Shown piece by piece: positions 35,101 through 44,880 of a stretch of DNA of 64,000 nucleotides (the stretch's first letter is position 1; each line of letters begins with the position of its first letter). The translations under genes were made by a program, and so were the position numbers. Under the pieces are notes generated by a model, which saw nothing but the letters and a program-made list of their open reading frames with translations, was not told where the DNA came from and did no database searches. The stretch lies in assembly GCF_000244975.1 (NCBI RefSeq), contig NZ_CM001440.1:2278325-2342324 (forward strand), read 5' to 3'. This stretch comes from Saccharomonospora cyanea NA-134 (GTDB lineage: Bacteria > Actinomycetota > Actinomycetes > Mycobacteriales > Pseudonocardiaceae).

Positions 35101-35629
35101 TGAAGTCGTGTCGTCCGCGGGAGACCGAGCGGATCAGGTATCCCTCGTCGCCCACTGTCCGGAGCTCCTCGGAGGGAGCGTGCCGCCGCACGAGCTGCGA
35201 GGTCTCCGGCGTGCCCACCACGACGGCTCCGTCCGGAACGCGTTGTCCCGGTTTCGTGCTGACGGGCACCTCCCTGCCGAGGAGCCCTTCCAGACCTCTC
35301 GCCAGCTCGTCTTTGGCCGCTTCGAGGGACGTCGCCACGAGGTGCTCCCGGGAACCCGGTTCCATCCGCAGGTCACGGGTGTGCCGATGGACCGGGTTCT
35401 TCCCGGCGTTCTGCACGATGACGGTGGTGGCGGACTTCGCGTACCGCTTTCGAAGCGCCGGATCGCTGATCGGCGGGTAACGCAGCCACAGGTCCGAGCC
35501 ACTGTAGTGGTGGGCGGGTGTCGCGGACGCTTCGGGAATCGTGGGCGCGCCGGTCAGCAGGGTCGCTACCAGCACGACCGGAACGAGCAGCGCGAACGCT
35601 GCTCTCCGGTGTCGCGGACGTCTCCTCAT
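32168..35629 (-). CDS. Secreted GH67 alpha-glucuronidase with C-terminal accessory domains
   Basis: This 1,153-residue protein has a signal peptide (MRRRPRHRR...EASATPA). The catalytic GH67 part spans about residues 60-820. The motif [28 protein letters not shown] (around residue 378) has the usual general-acid Glu, and [11 protein letters not shown] plus [11 protein letters not shown] hold the Asp and Glu assigned as nucleophile-activating residues in Cellvibrio GlcA67A. The last ~330 residues are an extra cadherin-like beta-sandwich ([23 protein letters not shown]) and a DUF1349/ConA-like domain ([29 protein letters not shown]), absent from compact GH67 enzymes and probably for carbohydrate contact. 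It removes (4-O-methyl)glucuronic acid from xylo-oligomers. Confidence 0.95.
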   Translation of the reverse strand: [1153 protein letters not shown]

Positions 35630-35699
35630 CTCGCGGGCTCCTTTGCCGTGTCGCCGAACGTGGAGAGCAGCCGGGAGGAAATCGGTTCAGGTGAACACG

Positions 35700-35807
35700 G
35701 GTGTCCATTGCGGACACCACGAGAGCTGATCACCTTGTCGTTCTCGAACGAGTGTGGAAACGCCCACGCCGCTCGTCAAGAGCCCGTAAGCGGTGAAACG
35801 TGTTTCA
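35700..35807. promoter_or_regulatory. Two palindromes upstream of the GH67 gene
   Basis: GGTGTCC-ATTGC-GGACACC (35700-35718, perfect 7-5-7) and TGAAAC-GT-GTTTCA (35794-35807, perfect arms) lie in the 198-bp gap between uxaC and the GH67 gene. They are candidate operators for a separate GH67 promoter; their factors are unknown. Neither matches the LacI site upstream of uxaC. Confidence 0.45.
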
Positions 35808-35827
35808 TCGAACCGAAAGTTTTCGGC

Positions 35828-37255
35828 TCACGGGTTCCTCGGGCGCCGGTACGCGATTCGGGGTAGGTGGTAGGCGAGGTCCACGGCCGTCTCGACGGCC
35901 TCGTCCTCGGTGAGCCGGTGTTCCGTGACGAGGCGGGCCAGGTATCCCGCGTCGATCCGGCGGGCGAGGTCGTGCCGCGCCGGGATGGAGGCGAAGGCAC
36001 GCGTGTCGTCCACGAACCCCGAGGTGTTGTAGAAACCGGCCGTTTCGGTCGCCAGCTCGCGGAAGCGCCGCATACCGTCGGGGCTGTCGAGGAACCACCA
36101 CGGCGCGCCCAGCCGCACCGAGGGGTAGGCACCGGCCAGCGGTGCCAGCTCACGGCTGTAGACGGTCTCGTCCACGGTGAACAGGACGAGCCGGAAGTTC
36201 GGGTGGTGGCCGAACTCGTTGAGCAGAGGTCGAAGACCGCGGGTGAACTCGGCGGCCACCGGGATGTCGAAACCCTTGTCGGGGCCGAAGGCCCGGTGGA
36301 TGCCGTCGTGGTGGTCGCGCCGCACTCCGGGGTGAAGCTGCATCACCAACCCGTCCTCGCAGGACATCCCCGCCATGACGAACAGCATGTGCCCGGCGAA
36401 CGCCTCGGCCTCGTCCTGGGTCACCTTCCCCTCGAACGCGGCGGCGTAGATGCGCGCGGCCTCGGCGTCGTCGAGGGGTGTGGTGTCGGTGCCCAGGTGG
36501 CCGTGGTCGGTGGCCAGCGCACCGGCGAGGACGAACGCCTCCCGCTGCCTGCGCAACGCGTCGAGGAACCCGGGATAGTCGGAGGTGTCGACACCGGTGA
36601 GCCCGCCGAGTTCCTCGATGCGCTCCGCCCAGCCCTCGTGGGTCACGTGCACGACGGCGTCGGGCCGGAACGTGGGAATCACCTGTTCGCCGAGGCCGTC
36701 CTCGCGAAGCCGGGTGTGGTGCCGTAGGTCCGACGTGGCCGGGTCGGTGGTGGAGATGAGTTCGATGTTGAAGCGGCGCAGCAGCGCCCTCGGCCGGAAG
36801 TCCGGATCGGACAGTTTTATCGCCAGTTGGTCGTAGATGTCGTCGGCGGTGTCGGCGGACGGCTGGGTTCGGACTCCGAAGACCTCGGAGAGTTCGTGCT
36901 CCAACCAGTACCGCGACGGCGTCCCCCGGAACAGGTGCCAGTTGGCGCACAGTCGTCGCCAGATCGCCCGGGGGTCGGTCTCCACCGCGCCGCCGTCACG
37001 TCGCGGAACCCCGAGGTCCTCCAGCCTTATCCCCTGTGACACCAGCATGCGGGTGACGTAGTGGTCGGGCACCACGAGCAGCCGCGCCGGGTCCGGAAAC
37101 GGCGTGTCGTCGGCCAGGACCTGGGCTTCCACGTGGCCGTGCATGCACACGAGCGGCAGCGATCGGGTCGCGGCGTAGAGGCGTCGGGCGACGTCCCGGG
37201 TGGCGGGGTCGGCGGGAAGAGCGCGGTCGGGGTGAAGGACGAGCGGTGTGGCCAT
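35828..37255 (-). CDS. uxaC: Glucuronate isomerase (uronate isomerase)
   Basis: The 475-residue protein starts at ATG 37255 after GGAGGAAACC; a longer frame starting at 37381 crosses the promoter region and is not used. Uronate isomerases belong to the amidohydrolase superfamily: HGHVE (metal-binding HxH, residues ~37-41), DHYVTRMLVSQGI, AMLFVMAGMSCEDGLVMQLHPGVRRDHHD and GAPWWFLDSPDGM. It converts D-glucuronate to D-fructuronate (and galacturonate to tagaturonate). Divergent from the LacI regulator and upstream of the GH67 gene on the same strand. Confidence 0.95.
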   Translation of the reverse strand: MATPLVLHPDRALPADPATRDVARRLYAATRSLPLVCMHGHVEAQVLADDTPFPDPARLLVVPDHYVTRMLVSQGIRLEDLGVPRRDGGAVETDPRAIWRRLCANWHLFRGTPSRYWLEHELSEVFGVRTQPSADTADDIYDQLAIKLSDPDFRPRALLRRFNIELISTTDPATSDLRHHTRLREDGLGEQVIPTFRPDAVVHVTHEGWAERIEELGGLTGVDTSDYPGFLDALRRQREAFVLAGALATDHGHLGTDTTPLDDAEAARIYAAAFEGKVTQDEAEAFAGHMLFVMAGMSCEDGLVMQLHPGVRRDHHDGIHRAFGPDKGFDIPVAAEFTRGLRPLLNEFGHHPNFRLVLFTVDETVYSRELAPLAGAYPSVRLGAPWWFLDSPDGMRRFRELATETAGFYNTSGFVDDTRAFASIPARHDLARRIDAGYLARLVTEHRLTEDEAVETAVDLAYHLPRIAYRRPRNP

Positions 37256-37340
37256 GTGCTGGTTTCCTCCGCGTCGATGAGGGTGATGAAAAGGGTTGCA
37301 TGGGCGACCTTGCTGGATCAAGCATGAACGAAATCCGGTG

Positions 37341-37370
37341 TTGACAAGGAGTTGCAAACGATTGCACGAT
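37341..37370 (+). promoter_or_regulatory. LacI operator within the promoter of the glucuronate regulator
   Basis: TGCAAACGATTGCA (37353-37366) is a 14-bp LacI-type site, 12 of 14 positions symmetric around a central CG. A TTGACA -35 (37341-37346) lies directly before it and a CACGAT -10-like hexamer (37365-37370) follows with 18-bp spacing. Bound repressor would cover the promoter and could also affect the divergent uxaC gene. Confidence 0.7.
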
Positions 37371-37425
37371 GCGTCGGACACGTGCGAGGATGCACGTCCC
37401 TCACGGAAAGCGGGCGGGAAACGTC

Positions 37426-38415
37426 ATGGCAGTGACGATTCGAGACGTGGCGAAGGCCGCGGGAGTGTCGGCGTCGACGGTGTCCCGTGCGCTGTCGGGG
37501 TCGGAGCTGGTCGATCCGCGTACTCGTGAGCACGTGCTGCGGGTGGCCGACGAGCTCGGTTACGTGCCCAACCGGGCGGCTCGGGGGCTCATCACGGGTC
37601 GCACGGGCAACCTCGGCCTCATCCTGCCCGACCTGGCCAACCCGTTCTTCCCGGAGGTGGTCAAGGGCGTCCAGGCCCGAGCGCGGGAAGCCGACTACTC
37701 GGTGTTCCTCGCCGACACCGACGAGGATCCCACCGCCGAACTCGGCCTGGTGCGCGCACTGGCGAAGCAGGTGGACGGCATCATCCTGTGCTCACCGCGC
37801 ATGAGCACGGAGGACATGCGGGCGGCCGCGACGTGCTCGTGCGTGGTCGCCGTGAACCGGCGCGGTGCGCAGGTCCCGGCGATCACCATCGACAACGTCG
37901 ACGGGATGAGGCAGGCCATGGCACACCTCGCCGCGCTGGAACACCGCAGGATCGGCTACGTCGCGGGGCCGCGCAGTAGCTGGTCGAACCGGGAGAGGGC
38001 ACGTGGCATCCGGTTGGCGGCCGAAGCCGAGGGCGTCGAACTCGTGGAGGTCGGACACGTGCCTCCACGGTTCGAGGGCGGGGTCGCCGCGGCCGACCTC
38101 GTCGTCGCCGCGAAGGTCACCGCCGTGGTGGCCTACAACGACCTCGTCGCGATGGGACTGATGAGCCGGCTCGCCTCCCGTGGGATCGCGGTTCCGCAGG
38201 AGATCAGTGTCGTCGGCATCGACGACATCCCGCTGGCGGGCATGTTCACTCCCGGCCTGACGACGGTGTCGGTTCCCAAGGAGCAGTGTGGTCGCGCGGC
38301 GGTCGAGCTGCTGTTGAAGCTGCTGGACGAGCCCGGAGTCCGGGCTCCGCGCCGCGAGGTCCCCACACAACTGCTGGTTCGGGACACGACCACGGTCGCC
38401 CGACGAAGTCCGTAA
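37426..38415 (+). CDS. LacI-family regulator of glucuronate utilisation
   Basis: ATG 37426 starts with VTIRDVAKAAGVSASTVSRALSG, the LacI helix-turn-helix with the hinge helix PNRAARGLITGRTGNLGLI. The 329-residue protein has a periplasmic-binding-protein-like effector domain (GIILCSPRMS, HRRIGYVAGP, AYNDLVAMGLM, VVGIDDIPLAGMFTPGLTTV). It leads the plus-strand ABC operon and is divergent from uxaC. The effector is most likely glucuronate or an intermediate such as fructuronate or KDG. Confidence 0.93.
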   Translation: MAVTIRDVAKAAGVSASTVSRALSGSELVDPRTREHVLRVADELGYVPNRAARGLITGRTGNLGLILPDLANPFFPEVVKGVQARAREADYSVFLADTDEDPTAELGLVRALAKQVDGIILCSPRMSTEDMRAAATCSCVVAVNRRGAQVPAITIDNVDGMRQAMAHLAALEHRRIGYVAGPRSSWSNRERARGIRLAAEAEGVELVEVGHVPPRFEGGVAAADLVVAAKVTAVVAYNDLVAMGLMSRLASRGIAVPQEISVVGIDDIPLAGMFTPGLTTVSVPKEQCGRAAVELLLKLLDEPGVRAPRREVPTQLLVRDTTTVARRSP

Positions 38416-38472
38416 TCGGAAAGTCCTCCCGCCGACCAAAGGCTGCTCGGCGTCACAGAAGGGATTCGACCG

Positions 38473-39672
38473 ATGCGCAGGAACATCGTGGCGGGCGCAC
38501 TTGCCGCCGCACTACTGGCCGCCTCGTGCGGCGCGCCCGAAAGCCCCGGCCCCCAGCAGGCGGCCGGGCCGATCCCGGACAAACCCTCGAGTCCCGTCAC
38601 CCTCGACATCCTCGACGTGGCGGGCAACCTCCAACTCACCCAGGGAATGATCGACGAGTTCGTCGAGAAACACCCGGACATCGTCTCCGGCGTGACCTAC
38701 AGCAAGGCACCGGCTCCCGACCTGATCGGCAAGGTCAAGTCCCAGCAGAACGCGGGAAGAGTCGACATCGGACTCGTGCTGACCGGTGTGGACGGACTGT
38801 CGGCCGGTATCGAGCAGGGGTTGTGGGAGGAGATCCTGCCCAAGCACGCCGACCGGCTCCCGGGCATGGACGACTACCTGGAGCCCGCTGCCGAGATGCA
38901 GAAACTCGCGCAGGGACACGGTGTGACGGTGACGTACTATCCGTCGGGACCGTTGATCGAGTACCTGCCCTCGCGGGTGCCGGACCCGCCGCGCACGGCA
39001 CAGGAGCTGCTCGACTACGCCAAGGCGAACCCCGGCAAGGTGGAGTACGCGCGGCCGTCGAACTCCGGTCCGGGCCGGACGTTCCTCATGGGCCTGCCGT
39101 ACATCCTGGGGGACGCCGACCCCAGGGACCCGGTCAACGGCTGGGACAAGACGTGGGACTACCTGGCCGAGTTGAACTCCTACGTCGACCGCTACCCGTC
39201 GGGCACCACACAGACCATGACGGACCTGGCCAACGGCACCGTCGACATCGTCGTCACCACCACGGGGTGGGACATCAACCCCCGGGCACTGGGCACCGTG
39301 CCCGCCGAGGCGGAGATCGGAACCCTGGAAGGTTTCCACTGGGTCACCGACGCTCACTACGCGGTCATCCCCAAGGGGGCGACGGCCGACCAGCAGGCGG
39401 CGGCGTTGCAGCTCATCCAGTTCATGCTCACCAAGGAGCAGCAGGCCAAGGCCTACGACGAGGGCTACTTCTATCCGGGCCCGGCGGTGAAGGGCGTGGA
39501 CATCTCCATGGCGCCCGAGTCGAGCCAGGAGGTCATCCGGCGTTACGGCAGGCCGGAGTACGACCAGCTGATCGCCGGCAACCCGAAGGAGACACCCCTC
39601 GACGCCAAGACGATGGTCGAGGCCTTCGACCGGTGGGACCGCGAGATCGGCGGCGCGAAGGTGGACGAATGA
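38473..39672 (+). CDS. ABC sugar-type substrate-binding lipoprotein
   Basis: The 399-residue protein has a lipoprotein signal (MRRNIVAGALAAALLAASC, Cys19) followed by an extracellular solute-binding protein family 1 fold (GVTVTYYPSG, PRTAQELLDYAKANPGKVEYARPSN, MLTKEQQAKAYDEGYFYPGPA). Such proteins often bind putrescine/spermidine, iron or organic anions. Here the operon context suggests glucuronate, methylglucuronate or an aldouronic acid. It is preceded by a GAAGGG site. Confidence 0.9.
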   Translation: MRRNIVAGALAAALLAASCGAPESPGPQQAAGPIPDKPSSPVTLDILDVAGNLQLTQGMIDEFVEKHPDIVSGVTYSKAPAPDLIGKVKSQQNAGRVDIGLVLTGVDGLSAGIEQGLWEEILPKHADRLPGMDDYLEPAAEMQKLAQGHGVTVTYYPSGPLIEYLPSRVPDPPRTAQELLDYAKANPGKVEYARPSNSGPGRTFLMGLPYILGDADPRDPVNGWDKTWDYLAELNSYVDRYPSGTTQTMTDLANGTVDIVVTTTGWDINPRALGTVPAEAEIGTLEGFHWVTDAHYAVIPKGATADQQAAALQLIQFMLTKEQQAKAYDEGYFYPGPAVKGVDISMAPESSQEVIRRYGRPEYDQLIAGNPKETPLDAKTMVEAFDRWDREIGGAKVDE

Positions 39673-39718
39673 TCCCGGGCGCCGGACGCGACGCCGGAAC
39701 AGCGGGAGTGGAGGTTGC

Positions 39719-40894
39719 ATGACTGGGTCACATCGCGGCGACACCGACGCGCCTGCGGCACCCCGACGGACCGAGACGTTCTCGACACTGCGCCTGCAGG
39801 GGGTCGGGCGCACCTTCGGCAGGACGGCCGCGCTCGAAGGCCTGGATCTGGAGATCCGGCGCGGCGAGTTCATCGCCCTGCTCGGTCCCTCGGGGTGCGG
39901 CAAGTCGACCGCACTGAACTGCCTCGCCGGGCTCCTGCCGCTCACGTCGGGCAGCATCTGGCAGGACGAGACACGCATCGACGTGTTGCCACCGGAGCGG
40001 CGCGGGTTCGGCATGGTGTTCCAGAACTACGCGCTCTTCCCGCACATGTCGGTGAGGAAGAACGTCGCTTTCGGACTGACGATGCAGCGGCTCCCGAAGG
40101 CGGAGGTCGCTCGCAGGGCCGACGAGGCCATCCGCCTCGTGCGGCTGGAGGAACACGCCCACAAGCTCCCCGGCCAGTTGTCGGGTGGCCAGCAGCAGCG
40201 CGTGGCCATCGCGCGGGCCATCGTCCTGGAACCCTCGCTGGTGCTCATGGACGAGCCGCTGTCCAACCTGGACGCCAAACTGCGGCTGGAGATGCGCACG
40301 GAGATCCGCAGGCTGCACCAGAGCCTGGGGCTGACCACGGTCTACGTCACGCACGACCAGGAGGAGGCACTGTCACTGGCCGACCGACTCGTGGTGCTGC
40401 GTGACGGCACCGTGCAGCAGATCGGGACCCCGGAGGACCTGCACAACCGGCCGGTGAACCAGCACGTGGCCGACTTCATGGGTTACCGCAACCTGATCCG
40501 GCTCACCGCGGGTGAGCCTACGGGTGACGGGACACGGGTGGAGGGCGACGGACTGAGCCTCGTGGGCAGCCAGGTCGGCGACCTCACGCCCGGTGCCGCG
40601 GTGGTGGCCGCTGTCCGGCCCGAGGACGTCACGGTGTCCGAGCCGGGCACCTCCGGGCCGAACCACTTCCGGGCGACCGTCGAGGTGGTGGAGTACCAGG
40701 GGCGCGAACTGGCCGTCGAGGCGCGGACGGAGTCGGGCGTGCGGTTGCACCTGCGCACACCGCACCGGCTCGCGCCCGGTGACGACGTCGTGCTCGGTGT
40801 GGCAGTGGAGCGGTTGCTGGTGTTCCCCGACGACGGGACGGCGAGCGGGGAGCCGGGGAGCGCGCCGGCGTTGCCGGGACAGGAGCCGGCGTGA
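39719..40894 (+). CDS. ABC importer ATP-binding protein (PotA/UgpC type with TOBE domain)
   Basis: The 391-residue protein has Walker A GPSGCGKS (about residues 56-63), signature [16 protein letters not shown], Walker [16 protein letters not shown] and an H-loop in [12 protein letters not shown]-terminal TOBE-like domain (about 245-375, [18 protein letters not shown]) is typical of polyamine, glycerol-phosphate and maltose import ATPases. It is co-transcribed with the binding protein and overlaps the first permease. Confidence 0.95.
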   Translation: MTGSHRGDTDAPAAPRRTETFSTLRLQGVGRTFGRTAALEGLDLEIRRGEFIALLGPSGCGKSTALNCLAGLLPLTSGSIWQDETRIDVLPPERRGFGMVFQNYALFPHMSVRKNVAFGLTMQRLPKAEVARRADEAIRLVRLEEHAHKLPGQLSGGQQQRVAIARAIVLEPSLVLMDEPLSNLDAKLRLEMRTEIRRLHQSLGLTTVYVTHDQEEALSLADRLVVLRDGTVQQIGTPEDLHNRPVNQHVADFMGYRNLIRLTAGEPTGDGTRVEGDGLSLVGSQVGDLTPGAAVVAAVRPEDVTVSEPGTSGPNHFRATVEVVEYQGRELAVEARTESGVRLHLRTPHRLAPGDDVVLGVAVERLLVFPDDGTASGEPGSAPALPGQEPA

Positions 40895-41835
40895 TGGCCG
40901 CGGCACCCGTCACCGCGGCGCCACCGGAGGAGAGCCGGGGGCAGAAGTCACCGGGTCCTCGTCCGGCCCTGCGGCACCGACTCGCCGAACGCGGCATAGA
41001 CCGGCAGCTGCTCCTGCTGCTGCCCGCCGTGGTGTTCATCGTGGGCCTGTTCGTCTACCCGTTCTTCTACGGACTGGGCCTGTCGTTCCAGCCGCAGAAC
41101 GGCGGCGGCCCCTTCGCCGACTACGCACGGTTCTTCTCCGACCCCTACCAGTTCAGCACCATCTGGAAGACCCTGGTGCTCGCCGTTCCGGCCGCGCTGC
41201 TGAACGTACTGGCCTCGGTGCCGATCGCCTACCGGATGCGGGGACGGTTCCGTGGCAAGCGGCTACTGATGATCGTGCTCGTCGTCCCGATCACGCTCGG
41301 CACGGTGCTCACGGCCGAGGGGCTGCTGAACTTCCTCGGCCCGTCGGGGTGGTTCAACCGGGCGCTGCAGGCGATCGGGCTGATCGACGAGCCGCTGCGT
41401 CTCATCAACAACTACTGGGGCGTCTTCTTCTCCCTGGTCATCACGGGTTTCCCGTTCGCGTTCCTGCTCATCTCGTCGTACCTGTCGGGAATCGATCCGT
41501 CCCTGGAGAAGGCGGCGGCGACGCTCGGCGCCGGCTGGTGGGACCGGTTCCGGCACATCACGCTGCCGTTGTTGGCGCCCGGCCTGGCCACCACGTTCTG
41601 CCTCACGTTCGTCCTGGCCTTCAGCGTGTTCCCGTCGGCGATCCTGGTCGGTAATCCGTCGGGGGAGACCCGGGTGATCTCGATCGCCGCCTATCAGGCC
41701 GCCTACGAGCAGTACGACTACCCGTTCGCCTCCACCATCGCGATGATCATGGGCGCCGTCGAGCTCGTCGTGGTCGGCGTGGTGTTGCTGTGGCGGTCCC
41801 GCCTCTACACCGGTTCGACGGGAGGAAAGGGATGA
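40891..41835 (+). CDS. ABC importer permease 1
   Basis: This 314-residue inner-membrane permease (PotB/UgpA type) has six membrane segments and an EAA-like loop [29 protein letters not shown] 40891 overlaps the ATPase stop; an ATG at 40894 is an equal alternative. The N-terminal ~45 residues are a polar extension. Partner of the next permease. Confidence 0.94.
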   Translation: MMAAAPVTAAPPEESRGQKSPGPRPALRHRLAERGIDRQLLLLLPAVVFIVGLFVYPFFYGLGLSFQPQNGGGPFADYARFFSDPYQFSTIWKTLVLAVPAALLNVLASVPIAYRMRGRFRGKRLLMIVLVVPITLGTVLTAEGLLNFLGPSGWFNRALQAIGLIDEPLRLINNYWGVFFSLVITGFPFAFLLISSYLSGIDPSLEKAAATLGAGWWDRFRHITLPLLAPGLATTFCLTFVLAFSVFPSAILVGNPSGETRVISIAAYQAAYEQYDYPFASTIAMIMGAVELVVVGVVLLWRSRLYTGSTGGKG

Positions 41836-42710
41836 CGACCCCGACGATCCCTCGACTGACCTCCGGCACTCGCTCCCGGCGCAGGATGGTGGCCAGTCCC
41901 GGCGCCTGGCTGGTCTGGGGCGGGGTGGCGTTCTTCCTCGTCGGCCTGCTCGGTGTGGTGGCCTCGGTGGTGGTGAACTCGTTCGGCACGCGCTGGTTCG
42001 ACGCCTGGCTGCCGGAGGGGATGACCACCCGCTGGTACACCGAGGCGTGGCAGGACTTCGGGCTGAGCGAACTCATCCTGGTGACCGTGCAGGTGGCGGC
42101 GGCCGTGGTGGTGCTCTCGCTGCTCATCGGCGTTCCCGCCGCGTACGTGCTGGCGCGCCGCGACTTCCCCGGCAAGAAGCTGGTCTACCTGGCGTTCTTG
42201 CTGCCGATCCTCATGCCGCCCATCACCTACGGCATCCCGCTGGCGACCGTGCTCTACAAGTTCGGGTTCGCGGGCAACCTCTCCGGCGTGGTCCTCGCCA
42301 ACCTGGTGCCGTCGGTGCCGTTCGTGATCATGACCATGACACCGTTCATCGAGCAGATCGATCCGTCGATCGAGCGGGCGGCGCGGATGTGCGGTGCGGG
42401 ACTGCGCGCGGTGTTCGTGCGCATCCTCGCCCCGCTGCTGATCCCCGGAATCCTCGCGGCGGGCATCCTCGTGCTCGTGCGCACCGTCGGCATGTTCGAG
42501 CTGACGTTCCTCACCGCAGGCCCCGACTCGCAGACGCTCATCGTGGCGCTGTTCCACTCGATGTCGGCGGCGGGTATCCGCGCGCAGCAGTCCGTGGACG
42601 CGATGGCCGTCATCTACACCCTCATGATGCTGGTCCTGCTCGTGATCGCCCTGCGTTTCGTCAACCCGACGCAGCTGGTGGCCCGCGTGAAGGAGGAGCC
42701 CGAACCGTGA
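41832..42710 (+). CDS. ABC importer permease 2
   Basis: ATG 41832 overlaps the permease 1 stop (ATGA). This 292-residue PotC-type permease has the EAA loop [26 protein letters not shown] and six membrane segments. Completes the importer. Confidence 0.94.
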   Translation: MTTPTIPRLTSGTRSRRRMVASPGAWLVWGGVAFFLVGLLGVVASVVVNSFGTRWFDAWLPEGMTTRWYTEAWQDFGLSELILVTVQVAAAVVVLSLLIGVPAAYVLARRDFPGKKLVYLAFLLPILMPPITYGIPLATVLYKFGFAGNLSGVVLANLVPSVPFVIMTMTPFIEQIDPSIERAARMCGAGLRAVFVRILAPLLIPGILAAGILVLVRTVGMFELTFLTAGPDSQTLIVALFHSMSAAGIRAQQSVDAMAVIYTLMMLVLLVIALRFVNPTQLVARVKEEPEP

Positions 42711-43915
42711 AGATCACCGATGCCCGGGTCGTCGTGACGTGCCCGGGCCGCAACTTCGTCACGCTCAAGATCGAGACCGACGAGGGGCTGACGGGTGTCG
42801 GCGACGCCACGCTGAACGGTCGGGAGCTCGCCGTCGCCGCGTACCTGCGCGACCACGTCGTTCCGCTGCTGATCGGTCGCGACCCGCACCGCATCGAGGA
42901 CACCTGGCAGTACCTCTTCCAGGGCGCGTACTGGCGGCGCGGGCCGGTGACCATGAGCGCGATCGCGGCGGTGGACACCGCGTTGTGGGATATCAAAGGC
43001 AAGGCCGCGGGATTGCCGGTGTACCAACTGCTCGGCGGGCGCAGCCGGGAGGGCGTCACCGTCTACGGCCACGCCAACGGCGAGACCGTCGACGAGGTGC
43101 TCGGCGAGGTCGCCCGGTTCGTCGACCTCGGCTACCGCGCCGTGCGGTTGCAGTGCGGTGTTCCCGGGCTGCCCTCCACCTACGGGGTCAGCGCCGACAA
43201 GATGTTCTACGAACCCGCGCGCGGCACGGTGCCGGAGGAGAACGTCTTTTCGACCGAGAAGTACCTGGAGTTCGTGCCCACGCTGTTCGCCCGTGCCCGC
43301 GAGGAGTTCGGGCCCGAGCTGCGCATGCTGCACGACGTGCACCACCGGCTCACCCCGATCGAGGCCGCCAGGCTGGGTCGCAGCCTCGAACCGTACGGGC
43401 TGTTCTGGCTGGAGGATCCCGTGCCCGCCGATCTGCAGGAGGGGTTCCGGCTCATCCGCGAGCACACCACGACCCCGATCGCGGTGGGCGAGGTGATCAA
43501 CTCGATCTGGGACTGCGCCGACCTGATCCGCAACCAGTTGATCGACTTCATCCGCTGCACGGTCGTGCACGCGGGCGGGATCACCCACCTGCGGCGCATC
43601 TTCGACCTCGCGGCCCTGCACCACGTGCGCTCGGGCTCGCACGGCGCGACGGACCTGTCGCCGGTGTGCATGGCCGCCGCCCTGCACCTCGACGTGAGCA
43701 TCCCCAACTTCGGGTTGCAGGAGTACATGCGGCACACCGACGCCACCGACGAGGTGTTCCCGCACGGCTACCACTATGCCGACGGTTACCTGTTCCCCAG
43801 CGAGGAGCCGGGGCTGGGAGTGGACATCGACGAGGAGGTCGCCGCCCGATACCCGTACCGCCAGGCGTACCTGCCCGTGAACCGGCTGGAGGACGGGACG
43901 GTGCATCCCTGGTGA
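42707..43915 (+). CDS. manD: D-mannonate dehydratase, enolase superfamily (ManD)
   Basis: GTG 42707 overlaps the permease stop. The 402-residue mandelate-racemase-family protein has the ManD layout: [38 protein letters not shown] at the start, an active-site loop with [25 protein letters not shown] (metal-ligand Asp plus base His), LEDPVPAD and [11 protein letters not shown] (metal-binding acids), and PNFGLQEYM. It dehydrates D-mannonate to 2-keto-3-deoxy-D-gluconate. This is the non-UxuA version of the mannonate step of glucuronate catabolism. Confidence 0.93.
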   Translation: MKITDARVVVTCPGRNFVTLKIETDEGLTGVGDATLNGRELAVAAYLRDHVVPLLIGRDPHRIEDTWQYLFQGAYWRRGPVTMSAIAAVDTALWDIKGKAAGLPVYQLLGGRSREGVTVYGHANGETVDEVLGEVARFVDLGYRAVRLQCGVPGLPSTYGVSADKMFYEPARGTVPEENVFSTEKYLEFVPTLFARAREEFGPELRMLHDVHHRLTPIEAARLGRSLEPYGLFWLEDPVPADLQEGFRLIREHTTTPIAVGEVINSIWDCADLIRNQLIDFIRCTVVHAGGITHLRRIFDLAALHHVRSGSHGATDLSPVCMAAALHLDVSIPNFGLQEYMRHTDATDEVFPHGYHYADGYLFPSEEPGLGVDIDEEVAARYPYRQAYLPVNRLEDGTVHPW

Positions 43916-44880
43916 GCAGTGCGGACACAGTGAACACGTCGAACACGGCGTGCCCCGACGTCCTCGTGCTGGGGGAGCCGCTGGTCGAGGTGTCCACGAC
44001 GGAGCCGTTCCGCGACGGCGCGTCCGTACGGCTGGCGTTCTCCGGGGACGCGCTCAACGCCGCGGCGGCCGCCGCCGCGGCCGGGGCCCACACGGCGCTG
44101 CTCGCCCGCGTGCCCGACGACGAGCTCGGAGACGCCCTCGTGGCGAAGGTGACCGAACTCGGCATCGACGCGGGCACCGTGATCCGGGTGCCCGGCCAGC
44201 ACGGCGTGTACTTCACACACAGTGATCCCTCGGGGCGGCGACAGTTCGCCTACGCCCGGTCGGGCAGTGCGGGCTCGGCCCTGCGCCCGGAAGACGTCAC
44301 AGGGGCCGTGGAGGGCGCCGGTGTGGTGCTCTCCAGCGGGATCACCGCCGCGGTGTCCGAGAGTGCGGCCGCCACCGTGCTGCACGCCGCCGAACGCGCG
44401 CGCCGGTTCGTCTACGACCCGAACTACCGGCCCCGCCTGACGAGCGCGCAGGAGGCGGCCGCGACGTTGCGCCGGATCGCCCCGCTGGCCGAGCTGGTCA
44501 CGCCGTCGTGGCCGGACGAGGCGTGGTCGCTGTTGGGACTCTCCACCGAGGCCACCCCGCACGACGCCGTGGCCGCGACTCGCGCGCTCGGCGCGTCGGC
44601 GGTCGCGTTGACGCGGGGCTCCGACGGCGTGCTCGTGGGAACGGCGACCGGTGCCGTGGACGTTCCCGCGCCGCCGCCACCGCGTGTCGTGGACCAGACG
44701 GGCGCGGGTGACGTGTTCGCCGGCACCGTGGCCGCACGGCTGGCTCTCGGTGACGACCTGCTCGGCGCCGTGCGACTCGGCACGGCGGCCGCCTCCCTGT
44801 CGGTGCAGGGCCGGGGCGGAACGGGATTCCTGCCGACACTGGCGCAGAGCCGTGCGGCGGTGGAGGAGGTGAGGGTGTGA
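43912..44880 (+). CDS. kdgK: PfkB-family sugar kinase, probable 2-keto-3-deoxygluconate kinase
   Basis: GTG 43912 overlaps the ManD stop. The 322-residue protein has the N-terminal [10 protein letters not shown] and [30 protein letters not shown], and the C-terminal PfkB signature [18 protein letters not shown] with catalytic Asp. [11 protein letters not shown] is typical of KDG kinases. In context it would phosphorylate KDG from ManD/UxaA to KDPG. Confidence 0.88.
   Translation: MSSADTVNTSNTACPDVLVLGEPLVEVSTTEPFRDGASVRLAFSGDALNAAAAAAAAGAHTALLARVPDDELGDALVAKVTELGIDAGTVIRVPGQHGVYFTHSDPSGRRQFAYARSGSAGSALRPEDVTGAVEGAGVVLSSGITAAVSESAAATVLHAAERARRFVYDPNYRPRLTSAQEAAATLRRIAPLAELVTPSWPDEAWSLLGLSTEATPHDAVAATRALGASAVALTRGSDGVLVGTATGAVDVPAPPPPRVVDQTGAGDVFAGTVAARLALGDDLLGAVRLGTAAASLSVQGRGGTGFLPTLAQSRAAVEEVRV

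Noticed and set aside
32141-35866. 1,241-residue plus-strand frame
   Set aside because: Antisense to the GH67 gene, which has a signal peptide and catalytic motifs.
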